NCBI RefSeq assembly: GCF_026262505.1
Contig: NC_067204.1
Location: 2,389,797 to 2,453,796 of the forward strand
DNA: 64,000 bases
DNA from: Trichomonas vaginalis G3
Lineage: Eukaryota > Parabasalia > Trichomonadida > Trichomonadidae
Direction of reading: 5' to 3'
Below the pieces are notes generated by a model. The model saw only the letters and a program-made list of their open reading frames with translations, was not told the DNA's origin and did no database searches. Position 1 is the first letter of the stretch, and each line of letters begins with the position of its first letter. Shown piece by piece: positions 39,737-49,958 of the stretch. The position numbers and the translations under genes are program-made.

Positions 39737-41518
39737 ATGTTTGATTTTGCTTCTAATATACCGCAGGACTTTTCAAATTTCATCGAAAAGAGCGACCTTT
39801 TATGGGATGCGTCAGATGAAGAGAAGGATAGCATTATATGCCAAATTTGCTCCGATATCCAACAAGGAAATCTTAAATTAAGCAGCATCATTGAACTTAT
39901 TGACAAAATATGTCTATATAGGCCTAAAAAGATACGTATTTACACCGATATTTGTCAAGCTCTCCTCCAAAATTTAACCGGTAACAATAAAATTCAGAAA
40001 TTATACTTTAACTCCTCACGTCTCAGATCAGCATTAGTTTACAAAAAGCTTATTCCAAACAAATACGGCATAAAATTTGAGAATAATGCCATAGAAAACA
40101 TTTTTGAATTTTATGAAAAAGGTTCAGTGCAACACGCATTACTCTGGGATGATTTGGATGAACTTCAGACCATTTACTCGAATCCTATGTTCGATACGAA
40201 TACAAATGTTGATGGTTCGTCTCTAATCGCAAAATCCGCAAAATTTGGATCAGTGAACTGTTTCAAATTCTTATTCATGAACAGTGGGAGTATTGATAAA
40301 AAGGCATTACATCATGCATTTATTGGCAACAATTATGAAATCATTCATATTTGCGAACGCCAATTAAAGGTTGATTCAAAATGTCTTGAAAACTCCATCC
40401 TTTCCCATCATACAGAAACCTCCTACTATCTCAAGCAGAAGTACAATGTTGATTACTCTTGGAAGACTTCTCTTTCTACATACAACTACAGATTTTTCTT
40501 CGAAAAACTTTTCCAACAAAAATCTGTTGACGAAAGAGATTTCAATGGAGAAACGGCTTTGATAGCTTCCTCCAGTCTGAAGAGGTTCAATGTTTGCGAG
40601 TACCTTTTGAAGAATAAGTCAAACATAAATACAATGGATAGAAGTGGTTTTTCAGCGTTATTAAATGCGGCAATTGAAGATAACGTCGAAAGTCTTCAAT
40701 TCCCGCTAAAGAACAACGCAAATATAGAGATGAGAGATGAAAACCAAAGAACTCCATTGATGATTGCTTCCCAATTGAGTAATCTTAAGGTTATGGAATT
40801 ATTAATCAAGAACAACGCTGATATCGAAGCAATTGATAAACAAAGATACTCTGCTTTGATGTATGCTGTTAGATGGGATCAGACTCCTGCTGTAAAACTA
40901 TTATTAGATAATGGAGCGAATATTAACGCGAAAAGTACATTGGGAGAGACACCATTGTATATATCTGTTGCTGCAAAGAACTATGAGATGACTCTCTTCT
41001 TGCTTCAATATAATCCTGATATTGAAATCCAAAACTACCTTGGATTCACTCCATTGATGAAATGCGCGTTTGATGATTCATTGGAGATTGCTAGATTACT
41101 TGTTCTCCACAATGCAGATGTTTCTGCAAGAGATTCTGCAGGATATACTCCTTTGATCATCGCTTCTTATAATAACAGCATCAACGTTGCACAGCTATTA
41201 ATAGAAAACGATGTTGATGTAAATCAAAGCTCTGATTCTGGTTTAACTCCTTTGATGATCGCATCTCAAAGAAGTAGCATGAATGTTGCCAAGATGTTGA
41301 TAAAATTAGGTGCAGATATCAATAAAGTATCGAAAGAAGGAAATACAGCTCTTATGGAAGCGATTTCTTGCGGAAATTACGCAATGGCAAAATATTTGCT
41401 CAGAAAAGGTGCAAATGCCTCTATTATTAATAAATCTTCTCTGTTGGCACTTGATTTTGCTGTCAATACCGGTAGAAGATTATTAATCGAACTTGTTGCG
41501 GAATATATTAACCAATAG
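39737..41518 (+). CDS. Ankyrin-repeat protein, trichomonad type
   Basis: 593 residues. The N-terminal ~260 form the helical domain common to trichomonad ankyrin proteins (DUF3447-like stretch: SVNCFKFLFMNSGSID). Ten ankyrin repeats follow (GETALIA, GFSALLN, RTPLMIA, YSALMYA, GETPLYI, GFTPLMK, GYTPLII, GLTPLMI, GNTALME and a degenerate last one), giving a protein-binding solenoid. The frame is intact, with no signal peptide or membrane segment. Members of this very large family are mostly of unknown partner. Start ATG 39737. Confidence 0.9.
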   Translation: MFDFASNIPQDFSNFIEKSDLLWDASDEEKDSIICQICSDIQQGNLKLSSIIELIDKICLYRPKKIRIYTDICQALLQNLTGNNKIQKLYFNSSRLRSALVYKKLIPNKYGIKFENNAIENIFEFYEKGSVQHALLWDDLDELQTIYSNPMFDTNTNVDGSSLIAKSAKFGSVNCFKFLFMNSGSIDKKALHHAFIGNNYEIIHICERQLKVDSKCLENSILSHHTETSYYLKQKYNVDYSWKTSLSTYNYRFFFEKLFQQKSVDERDFNGETALIASSSLKRFNVCEYLLKNKSNINTMDRSGFSALLNAAIEDNVESLQFPLKNNANIEMRDENQRTPLMIASQLSNLKVMELLIKNNADIEAIDKQRYSALMYAVRWDQTPAVKLLLDNGANINAKSTLGETPLYISVAAKNYEMTLFLLQYNPDIEIQNYLGFTPLMKCAFDDSLEIARLLVLHNADVSARDSAGYTPLIIASYNNSINVAQLLIENDVDVNQSSDSGLTPLMIASQRSSMNVAKMLIKLGADINKVSKEGNTALMEAISCGNYAMAKYLLRKGANASIINKSSLLALDFAVNTGRRLLIELVAEYINQ

Positions 41519-41818
41519 ATTGTTTTGTAAATTTTTGTGTATTTTATATTAATTTTATGGATTTTTTAACATTAAAAAGCATGATTCTTTGATAAAATAT
41601 TTGAAATATAAGCACAAGCTAACCAGAGTAAATCAAATTATATTTATTTTGTTGATTTATGATGAAACATTCTTTCTGGGTGATGAGATATTGAAAATTG
41701 GTTATAAATTTACCTCAAATTTTGAAATTTTGAATGTTTTCCAAAGAATTTTGATTTAACTATGAAAGATTTATATAAATGTAATCTCAAATCCACTGAT
41801 CAAAGATAAAAATTTTGA
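41519..41818. other. Short intergenic
   Basis: 300 bases between two genes on the same strand; A/T-rich, presumably holds the mutase promoter. No motif stands out. Confidence 0.5.
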
Positions 41819-43522
41819 ATGTTTCCTTTGATTTTTGCGCGCCATATACCTCGAGGAGCTGTTCTCACTATAATTGATGGATTTGGTGAGAGTGCTTGGC
41901 CTCAAGGTAATGGTATTCAAGATGCAAAAACACCAAATCTCGATTATTTGAAATCTCATTACATTTATACTCCTCTCGTTGCTGCACAACAGCCTGTAGG
42001 TCTCATTCGTGGAGAGCCTGGGAGTTCTTCAGTTGGACATCAAACATTAGGCCTCGGCAGGATCACTCCAAGTTATTATCAAAAATTAGAAAGTTCTATG
42101 AACCCTAAATCAGAAAATTACATCAAAAACAACGAAGTATTAAAGGAAACTATACAACATGCTAAGAAGAATAATGGCCGCGTACATTTTGCTGGTTTAT
42201 GCACTGATTGGGGCATTTTCTCACATATCAAATTCCTTCCACCTCTTTTTGAAGCCGCAGCAGATCAAAATGTATCTGAAATTCTAGTCCATTGCTTCTT
42301 TACACACGCAGATCCGAATCCATCGAGATTTTTAAGGAAAATCGAGGAAGGTTTTCCTAAAAATATTAAAGCCCGCTTTGCTACAATATCATCCCAATTA
42401 ACATCTCTCGATAAATTTAAGAGATGGGGATTATCCAACGTAACAGCTCAAGCAATCATTGCCGGAACCGCCAAGACGATCAAAGCATCAGACATATACT
42501 CTGAAATCGACAAGCTCCAAGCGAAAGGAATCGATTACGACCCTTTTATTTTAACTCCAACTGAAGATGCCCATCTTAAATCCGGTGATTCCATCATTTT
42601 CTTCAACCACCGTGAAGAACAGAGCCTCCAAGTTGCAACTCTTGTCATGAAAGGTGTTAATTTACCAAAGAACGTCAAAACAACGCCAATGATCTTATAC
42701 CACCCATCTCTCAAAGAATTTGAACCGATATTACCTTCAATTACCTACAAAAACAGCTTAGGAAGCTGGTTATCTCAAAAAGGTTATCGACAAATTCGAA
42801 TTGCCGAGCAGTACAAGAAAGATCACATAACTACATTCTTCAGTGGTGGCATCACACAACCTAAATTCGAAGGAGAAGAAGACGTAATCAACTTTACAAG
42901 TAAATCAGAAACAATTGTCGAAAATTTCCCAGAAATGAATGCATCGCTTGTCTTTGATACAGTCGAGAAAGCCATTAAATCTGAAAAATACAAACTTGTC
43001 GCTGTCAATTTTGCAAATTGCGATGCGACCGGTCATTCCGGAAATAACACGGCTGTTCGTCTTGCTGTAGAATATATCGACAAGATCATACTGAAAATAT
43101 TCGAACTATGCAAAGCCCATGATTACGCGTTGTTTATTACTTCTGACCACGGAAATGCAGAAGAAAATACAAATCTCGACGGAACAAGACAAATTGGTCA
43201 CACAGTTAATAACGTACCTTTCATTACAACCGCCTCCGGTGTAAAATTGGCTCCACAAAAAACAGGCAAAGTTCCATACATCGGAAACGTCGCTGCATCT
43301 ATTCTCCACGTTCTGGATATTGAACCACCACCGGAAATGGATCCTTCCATCCTCATTGACTCTGTTCCAAGCTGCAACCAAAAGAGAATTATCATTGGAT
43401 TACTCGCTGGATTTACAATTGGAGTCTGTTCAATTGTTGTAATTGTCACGTTGATGCCGTTTATCAAACATATAATGAGTGATTCCTGCAGAAAACCTGG
43501 AGAACCAAGAGTTCAAGTCTGA
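41819..43522 (+). CDS. Membrane-anchored, divergent cofactor-independent phosphoglycerate mutase homologue
   Basis: 567 residues of the alkaline-phosphatase superfamily iPGM fold. Metal and nucleophile positions are kept: D20 (IIDGFG), S70 (GSSSVGH), D402 and H406 (NFANCDATGHSG), D443 and H444 (SDHGNAEE), H461 (HTVNNVPF); a lysine at 333/334 and R265 (NHREEQ) also survive. Other residues that hold phosphoglycerate in true iPGM are altered. The H of GVHSH is F134, the DGRD loop reads THADPNPS (162-169), the RYYAMDRD segment reads RFATISSQ, and the second Arg of NFRxxR is Gln. Unlike the soluble glycolytic enzyme it ends with one hydrophobic segment (about 523-549) and a short tail. I infer a membrane-tethered phosphatase or phosphotransferase with changed substrate. 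Start ATG 41819. Confidence 0.8.
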   Translation: MFPLIFARHIPRGAVLTIIDGFGESAWPQGNGIQDAKTPNLDYLKSHYIYTPLVAAQQPVGLIRGEPGSSSVGHQTLGLGRITPSYYQKLESSMNPKSENYIKNNEVLKETIQHAKKNNGRVHFAGLCTDWGIFSHIKFLPPLFEAAADQNVSEILVHCFFTHADPNPSRFLRKIEEGFPKNIKARFATISSQLTSLDKFKRWGLSNVTAQAIIAGTAKTIKASDIYSEIDKLQAKGIDYDPFILTPTEDAHLKSGDSIIFFNHREEQSLQVATLVMKGVNLPKNVKTTPMILYHPSLKEFEPILPSITYKNSLGSWLSQKGYRQIRIAEQYKKDHITTFFSGGITQPKFEGEEDVINFTSKSETIVENFPEMNASLVFDTVEKAIKSEKYKLVAVNFANCDATGHSGNNTAVRLAVEYIDKIILKIFELCKAHDYALFITSDHGNAEENTNLDGTRQIGHTVNNVPFITTASGVKLAPQKTGKVPYIGNVAASILHVLDIEPPPEMDPSILIDSVPSCNQKRIIIGLLAGFTIGVCSIVVIVTLMPFIKHIMSDSCRKPGEPRVQV

Positions 43523-43931
43523 ATTTAGATCAACAGTAAGGATTTTTATATTTTTGTACTTATCTCTATATATTTTATGTAAAAATTATTTACTATTTCT
43601 CTCAAATTATCATGTTTTTATATTGTTTTTGAATTTGATGAAATATTATAACCTTTATATATAATATAAAGATGTATTATGTCTATCAACATCAAATCAA
43701 TCTTATTCTAATGGATGTTACTCCATTTATGAACATGGAAACAGGAAATTCAAATCAGAATTCTAACAATCTTAGTGATTTAAGCCTTAACAATTATGAA
43801 AGTATAAAGCATATAAGCTTAAACAGTCAAATGGATGGTTATAATTAATTGATGTATATGACAACAATTTGAAATTGAAGAAATGTCAGTGAAAAATCTG
43901 CGAATGTAATGAAAACAAATAAGAAAAATGT
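43523..43931. other. Intergenic between convergent genes
   Basis: 409 bases, A/T-rich; no gene seen. Confidence 0.5.
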
Positions 43932-46052
43932 TTACATACAATTAAGGTATTGTTTTCTCTTCTCAGTCGCCTCTTTCGAGACAGTGAGAGTGATCGGAAT
44001 TGAGGGAACTTCATCGTCAAGGAAAGACGATAACAAGGAAAGTGACGATGTCGATATTTCTGAAGATTTTTGCTTCTTTGACTTGGAATCCTTAGATTTT
44101 CTTACCTTTTTCTCTCTCCACTGTATCTTAGGTGTTGGGAAAGGCAATTCACCATCAAGTAGGAGTCTGAGTTCTCCATGCGATTTGATAATTCCGTCGC
44201 GAGGAGGTCGATCTTCGATTGGCGAAGAGATTCTAGCGGCAAACAGGCCAACCTTGAGCTGGTCCTTGACTTTGTAGAACTTTGCAACGCAGTTCGGACG
44301 CAAAGAGCGTTTAATCTTTGAAACAAGTTCGGCATCTTTTCCTTTGAGACCTACAACGACATCTGTATCCTGAATATTAACAACATTCGGTGGAATACCT
44401 TCATCAGCATCAACTTCATCTGTATGAACGATAAATCCTGGTAAATCGCAAATAAAATCGTTTTCGTTGAGGGATTTCGGACTTTTTACGTAACCATCGA
44501 TTTGATCTACGTAAATACCAACTTCCTGCTTCGGACTATCGTACTCTGTAACTGAAAGAGATTCGATAAATTCTGATATTGATTCACTGAAAGTAAAAGG
44601 TGTAAATGAGTATTCGAATATTTTCTGTGGACCGTAGAGCATACTGAATACGGCCGAATCTATCATTTCGTTGATGTAATCTGCGTCAACTTGAAATAGA
44701 TGCACTGCAACATCGATAAATACATTCCAGAACTCTGTATTTCCAGACATAAACAGATCTATGTATTGATTAACGTATTTTCCAATGAAGTTTGCGAAAT
44801 CTAATTCTGATGAATTCAAATCTTCGACGAGTGATTGTCTGAAGTTTCCATCTGGTACTGCAGATATCAACTCGAATGTATCGCAGCCTGCTGATGTCCT
44901 TATATTCTTGCTATCGTCAATTTTCGGAAGGGGCAATGAATATTTGCCAGATCCGCATTTCTTGCATTTAAAATCGGTCGGGAGGCGTCCGAACGATAAT
45001 CCTTCACAAGCCTTATGGACCCAGAGTCCACATCCTGTGCATTGTATCAAAGGAATTGAATAATTCAAATTTTCGTTACAGCTGCAATCGATTCTCTTTC
45101 TCATGCAGAATGGGCATACAAATGGGTGCTTGTCATCTTCTTTTGCTATGTTAACGCATGTCAAATGCATGAAATTGTGGCACATTCTGCATTCGATCAA
45201 CGTTCCTTCGTTTGCCTGGGACTTGCAAGTGCAAGTAAGGTTGTGGACGTTACCGCATGTATCCATGAACTGTATTGGCTCTGGTCGTTCGACATAATTT
45301 CTATTCGGATATGGGAAATGAGGAATTTTGTCCAACGGCTTGTCACATGTCTTTACGTCGACAGTTACAAGCTGTGGTACTGGTATGGCCTTTACCTTTC
45401 GGGCCGGTTGCTTGTTTCTTGATGATCTCTCAATTGAATAGTTTACATCTTTCTTCGGCTTTGATGGAAGCGGAACTTGTGGATACTGTTGATATTGGTA
45501 ATAATATCCATTGTTCGGTAAATAATTGTATGCAGAATATTGAAATGCCCATCCGGAATTTTGAGAGGACTGTTGGTATTGGTATGAATTTGAAATAACT
45601 TGCTGCTGCATTGATTGCTGTGCCATGAGTGATTGATACACATACTGAGAGGCATATGGATCTGCCCAATTCCTCATGACATGCAAGGAGTTGATATCTT
45701 GAGTATCTGTTTTTTGAATTGGGGGAGGTACGAATGTGGTAACCTTCGGCTGGTAAGATGGCGTTACTGTTGCGTTCGGAGATATTCTTATTGTAGTCGG
45801 GGTTTCTGGTTGTGATAACACCCTCGGAGAAGAATCTAGACTTGAGGAAGATGCCATGCCTGATGATGGCTTCGAGACAAGAAGGTCCGCAGTATTGATT
45901 GTTATCATCTTTGTTTCTGGCTTATTTGATATTGTAATTGGAGTTAAGGCTTTCTCGTTCTGGTGAATGACAACGACTTTTCGCACTGCGGGTAGTTGTT
46001 TTGTGACGGTTTGGTTGTTATTCAATAGGTTGATACTACCGTGAACAAGCAT
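43932..46052 (-). CDS. Double PHD-finger protein with degenerate SET-like domain
   Basis: 706 residues. N-terminal ~200 are low complexity (Ser/Thr, then Gln/Tyr-rich). Two adjacent PHD fingers: 274-316 (CTC...CRMC...H...C...CPFC) and 323-366 (CSC...CTGCGLWVHKAC...CKKC). About residues 540-640 (RPNCVAKFYKVKDQLKVGLF then AARIS) recall the C-terminal part of a SET domain, where the usual NHSCDPN asparagine/histidine site would be; here it reads KRSLRPNC. PHD plus inactive SET is the layout of Set3/UpSET/MLL5-type proteins that read methylated H3 and recruit deacetylases. A basic, Ser-rich tail follows. PHD call strong; SET-like call tentative. Confidence 0.75.
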   Translation of the reverse strand: MLVHGSINLLNNNQTVTKQLPAVRKVVVIHQNEKALTPITISNKPETKMITINTADLLVSKPSSGMASSSSLDSSPRVLSQPETPTTIRISPNATVTPSYQPKVTTFVPPPIQKTDTQDINSLHVMRNWADPYASQYVYQSLMAQQSMQQQVISNSYQYQQSSQNSGWAFQYSAYNYLPNNGYYYQYQQYPQVPLPSKPKKDVNYSIERSSRNKQPARKVKAIPVPQLVTVDVKTCDKPLDKIPHFPYPNRNYVERPEPIQFMDTCGNVHNLTCTCKSQANEGTLIECRMCHNFMHLTCVNIAKEDDKHPFVCPFCMRKRIDCSCNENLNYSIPLIQCTGCGLWVHKACEGLSFGRLPTDFKCKKCGSGKYSLPLPKIDDSKNIRTSAGCDTFELISAVPDGNFRQSLVEDLNSSELDFANFIGKYVNQYIDLFMSGNTEFWNVFIDVAVHLFQVDADYINEMIDSAVFSMLYGPQKIFEYSFTPFTFSESISEFIESLSVTEYDSPKQEVGIYVDQIDGYVKSPKSLNENDFICDLPGFIVHTDEVDADEGIPPNVVNIQDTDVVVGLKGKDAELVSKIKRSLRPNCVAKFYKVKDQLKVGLFAARISSPIEDRPPRDGIIKSHGELRLLLDGELPFPTPKIQWREKKVRKSKDSKSKKQKSSEISTSSLSLLSSFLDDEVPSIPITLTVSKEATEKRKQYLNCM

Positions 46053-47618
46053 AATACAATAGTAAATTTAAAATAATGAATTGAATAAAAATATACTGCC
46101 TCAATATTTTGAATGGTGCCACAATTTCATTACAATCAATTCAAAAGGGTGTCACGTTTTTGATTCAAGCTTAACAGTGCGATTCTTCAAATAGTCAAGT
46201 TCACTGAATTCACGAGATACTGCAAGGATGTGACTGCATCCAAACAGAAGAACCCATTTCTCGATGAAAAACGTCATTCTCCTGCATAATTCGTGGAAAT
46301 TACAACAATTGGTCACTTTCTAGAAGGTCGGAATCATTATCTTGATGAGACTATGTAACGCACTTACATCACTTGTTACCGAAAAACATCACCGAATACG
46401 AAGAAATGATTATTATTGGGAGATATCGCATCTCTTAATGTTCATGCACCAAACATTTTCATCTTATGTCATTTGCATTATGCTTAACCCACAAAATCTC
46501 TACGATTTACTTGCCAACTTTTACAATTTCGAAGTTCAAATCGATACATTCCTAATATCGAGAGATCATAATTAACGATGGTCAATTTCCATGCAGTGAC
46601 CAAAGTACATTACTTGTTCCAAATCCAAAAATTCATATACCTCCCTCTAGAAGCAAAATTTAGTTATCGCATAAAATATCTTTCCAAATATTTCTTTACT
46701 AATCTTCATGCTTACTCAGTAAAATGTTGTAGTACTACGTATATATTTTTATTTTACATATTACCCAAAGCATATACTCATATTTAGTCTGATTTTGAAA
46801 GTACGGTCATGTCAATACTATTCTTATGATAAAACTTATTATATTTAATGTTCCTTATAAGACATAAAGCATGATATAAGAAGAAGAAACCTTCAATTAG
46901 CTTGCAATTAAATTATTGAGAAATATAGTTAGACAATAGCCTTTGAAGATTGTAATAATCCCTCAAAATACAAATCATCTATTGTTGGATTGCATAACAA
47001 TTGAACATTGTCTGAATACAAGTTTATCTAATTCGAGGAATCTTTTTAAAGTATAATGACTGCATGTTCAACAAGGTAACTCTGCTCATTCCCATAAGTG
47101 ATCCTAGCATGCGATTGTTAGCATATCCCAATGAAGATAGGATCTTGGATTTTTGGTTGCTATTCCTGTGATTTTAAAAACAAAACCTAAATTAATTGGT
47201 GTACTATAACAGTTTGCAAATAATTTCTTTCTATACACGAGTTAATTATCCTTGATTTCATACGTTTATCAATTATATCATTTATATTACGCGTTTTATT
47301 TATGTTATTTCCTCCACAATTAACTCAATCCAATATAAAATGGCAAAAATCCAACGATTTTATTTCAATATGTTGAATTTTGGAAAAAGGATATTGAAAA
47401 GATATATTCCATACTGTGTTCAATAAAAAGATTCTATCAAAAACCTTCAGATGGTTATTCAAATTCTTTGATTGCCATTTGGTTTTATCGAAATTCATAA
47501 AAGTATTAACATTCTACTTATTAACTCAGATGTAATATAATCAAAAAGATAAAGTTTATTTTTATGTCAAAAATAATTATTATGAAGTTAATCAAAAGAT
47601 ATTATGATATTTCAACTA
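46053..47618. other. Intergenic
   Basis: 1.6 kb. A 41-codon ATG frame on the minus strand (46152-46277, beginning MTFFIEKWVLLFGCS) has gene-like composition but no partner or homologue I know; frames at 46342-46575 and 46578-46787 look like chance. Rest A/T-rich. Confidence 0.4.
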
Positions 47619-49136
47619 TCAATTAATCACTTGTATATTGCTTTGTGTCTCAGTATTAAGAAGAAGAAGTTCTGCTGTTTTTTCTTTTTCATAAAAAACT
47701 GCAACATCAAGAGGAGACTGATCATCTTTGTCAATTATTGTCGAATCTGCACCATGAGTAAGAAGAATTTTTGCTGCTTCATAACTATCCATTTCTGCAG
47801 CATAATGAAGAGGGGTTCTTTTGTTATCATCAATTTTATTGACGTTTGCACCACGAGAAATTAGATAACTTACTGTTTGAAAAGAATTATGTTCTGCTGC
47901 AACATGAAGAGGAGTTTTTCCATTATTATCTCTCATATCAATTTCTGAATAATTCAAAACAAGAAGATCAGCGATTTTCTTAAAATCAAATATGGCTGCC
48001 ATATGAAGAGCTATTCTTCCAGAATTATCTCTTATATTTGTATTTGCACGACTATAAATAAGTAATTCTGCTGTTTCCTGACAATTTCTAAATACAGCAT
48101 AATGAAGAGCTGTTTTATGAGTAATATCTGATGCATTGATATCTATTCCATGCGAAATAAGTACTTCAGCAGCTTGTTTACAATTATACATTGCAGCAAT
48201 ATGAAGAGCAGTTGTTTATTTTTTATCTTTTGCATTTATATCAGCACCATTTTTAATAAGATATTCACAAAGGGAAGGAAGATTAAAAGCTGAAGAATAA
48301 ATAAAGCATGTATTGATATCATTTGATTTATATAAATAACTTATAAAAGCTTCAAGATTGTTGTATTGTGTACATGTTAATAAATAATTTTCTAGCAAAT
48401 ACGGTTTTGATAAATCAAATTCTGGTAAAAACAAATTAAGAAAGTCATTGTGGTGCATGAATATTAAATCTCTCATGTGTTGCTGTTCCAATTTTTGATG
48501 TTTCAAGCATTTATTTATTATGTCGATATCTCCTCCATAAAATGACAATTGAAGACAATCAGCTGTAGTTTCTGGATCGCATTCGGCAGCACCATGGTAA
48601 CAACATAATGAGATTAAAGATTGTTGAGGAAATTGATATAATTCATTATATATCATGATACTTGCATTGAAATCGTCTCTTGCAAGAAATTCTTCAAATA
48701 ACTTTTTGTCATCATTCATGATAGCCCAGAAAATTGTATCCTTTTTGTGAACATCCCAAGAATAATTTTGCTCTTCATATTTTTTGAAATTTTCTTGATG
48801 CTTATCATCATAAATTATTTCATACTCTTTATATAAAAGATAATTGTAAATTTCACGAACTTCTTTCATTGGTTTTTGTATATATTCGTAATAAATTCTT
48901 TTGAAAATGTATATGTATGATTTCAAATAGCGATTTCTAAACATTGAAGCATTGTTAAGGATTATGAGAACTTTTTCTGGTGTTAAAATCTTTGTTTCGA
49001 TTATTTTGTTTTTGATATCGAGAAATATTTGGTCAATTTTTTCTTCATCGAATGTATTAAGACAATAAATTGCATTCATGGTATCTATGTAACTCTTATT
49101 TATATTCATATGGTCACTAACGTTGTTCGAATTCAT
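47619..49136 (-). pseudogene. Ankyrin-repeat gene interrupted by an in-frame stop
   Basis: The frame from ATG 49136 encodes the trichomonad N-terminal domain (306 residues, through DINAKDKK). It meets TAA at 48216-48218 and continues in the same frame (TTALHIAAMYNCKQ) for another ~198 residues to 47619. The stop falls where an ankyrin repeat boundary residue belongs, and six repeats follow (KTALHYA, RIALHMA, GKTPLHVA and so on). One base substitution to a sense codon would restore about 505 residues. So either a nonsense allele or sequencing error; readthrough cannot be excluded. Confidence 0.85.
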
Positions 49137-49411
49137 TTCAACAGAAAAAAAAATTATTGAATGGTTATAAACTTTGAAATAATGAGATGTTTACTATTGG
49201 GAAGGTTTCTTACATTTATCAAAAACATTTGGCTCTAAAATTCCTTTTTTCTCATTGATAGAGTTTTGCTTTCATTCAATGAAAGCATATTCACAAAACG
49301 CCCCATTTTTATAGGTGCATATTGCTATAGTCTGTTTCCTCTTATGCTCAACAGCTCTCATTTTTCTTATTTTTGTATCTGCCTCATGCAAGGGAAGAAG
49401 TTCGTCTATTT

Positions 49412-49835
49412 TTATTTACAATTTGTTGCATTATGAAGAACTGTATTCCCATACATATTTTTTATATTGATATTTGCTGCTAATGAAAGAAGAAATTTGG
49501 CTGTTTCTATATTATTTTTCTCTGCTGCAAAATGAAGAGTTGTCCCATATACCCTTCCATTATCAAGCCCACCTTGTGAAAGGAAATATCCCCAATGAGA
49601 GGGAATATAAATCAATGCTGATTATGTTTTCTTCAATGATCTAAATCGATCTCAAAATCGTAATCATTTGTCAACAATGTAACAAAATCAATCCTGTGTG
49701 TGATGATTGCATATTCCATGCATTTTAATTCTGGTTTTTGATGTTTCATACATTCATTCATGATATCAGGATTTCTGCCTAAAAATGAAAAAGATAGACA
49801 AGCATTAGTTGGAAATTGTTCTTAATAACTTGATA
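49412..49835 (-). pseudogene. Ankyrin-gene relic beside the interrupted copy
   Basis: 49412-49615 encodes one and a half ankyrin repeats (TTLHFAAEKNNIETAKFLLS). A separate frame in 49625-49830 reads FLGRNPDIMNECMKHQKPEL, close to FYGGDIDIINKCLKHQKLEQ of the intact N-terminal domain next door. The two pieces are out of frame and in the order expected of one gene, so they are remnants of a tandem paralogue. Confidence 0.75.
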
Positions 49836-49958
49836 CAACCAATTGCTAAGTGTTGTTAACAGCAGAATTCAAGCCATGAATAATTACAAAAATTGATGTT
49901 TAGGTAAAAGATATTACAAATAAAAAGATAGTTATTTACATACAAAAAAATATAATTA

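Noticed and set aside
43909-45815. Several plus-strand frames over the PHD gene
   Set aside because: Antisense to clear PHD cysteine clusters; shadows.
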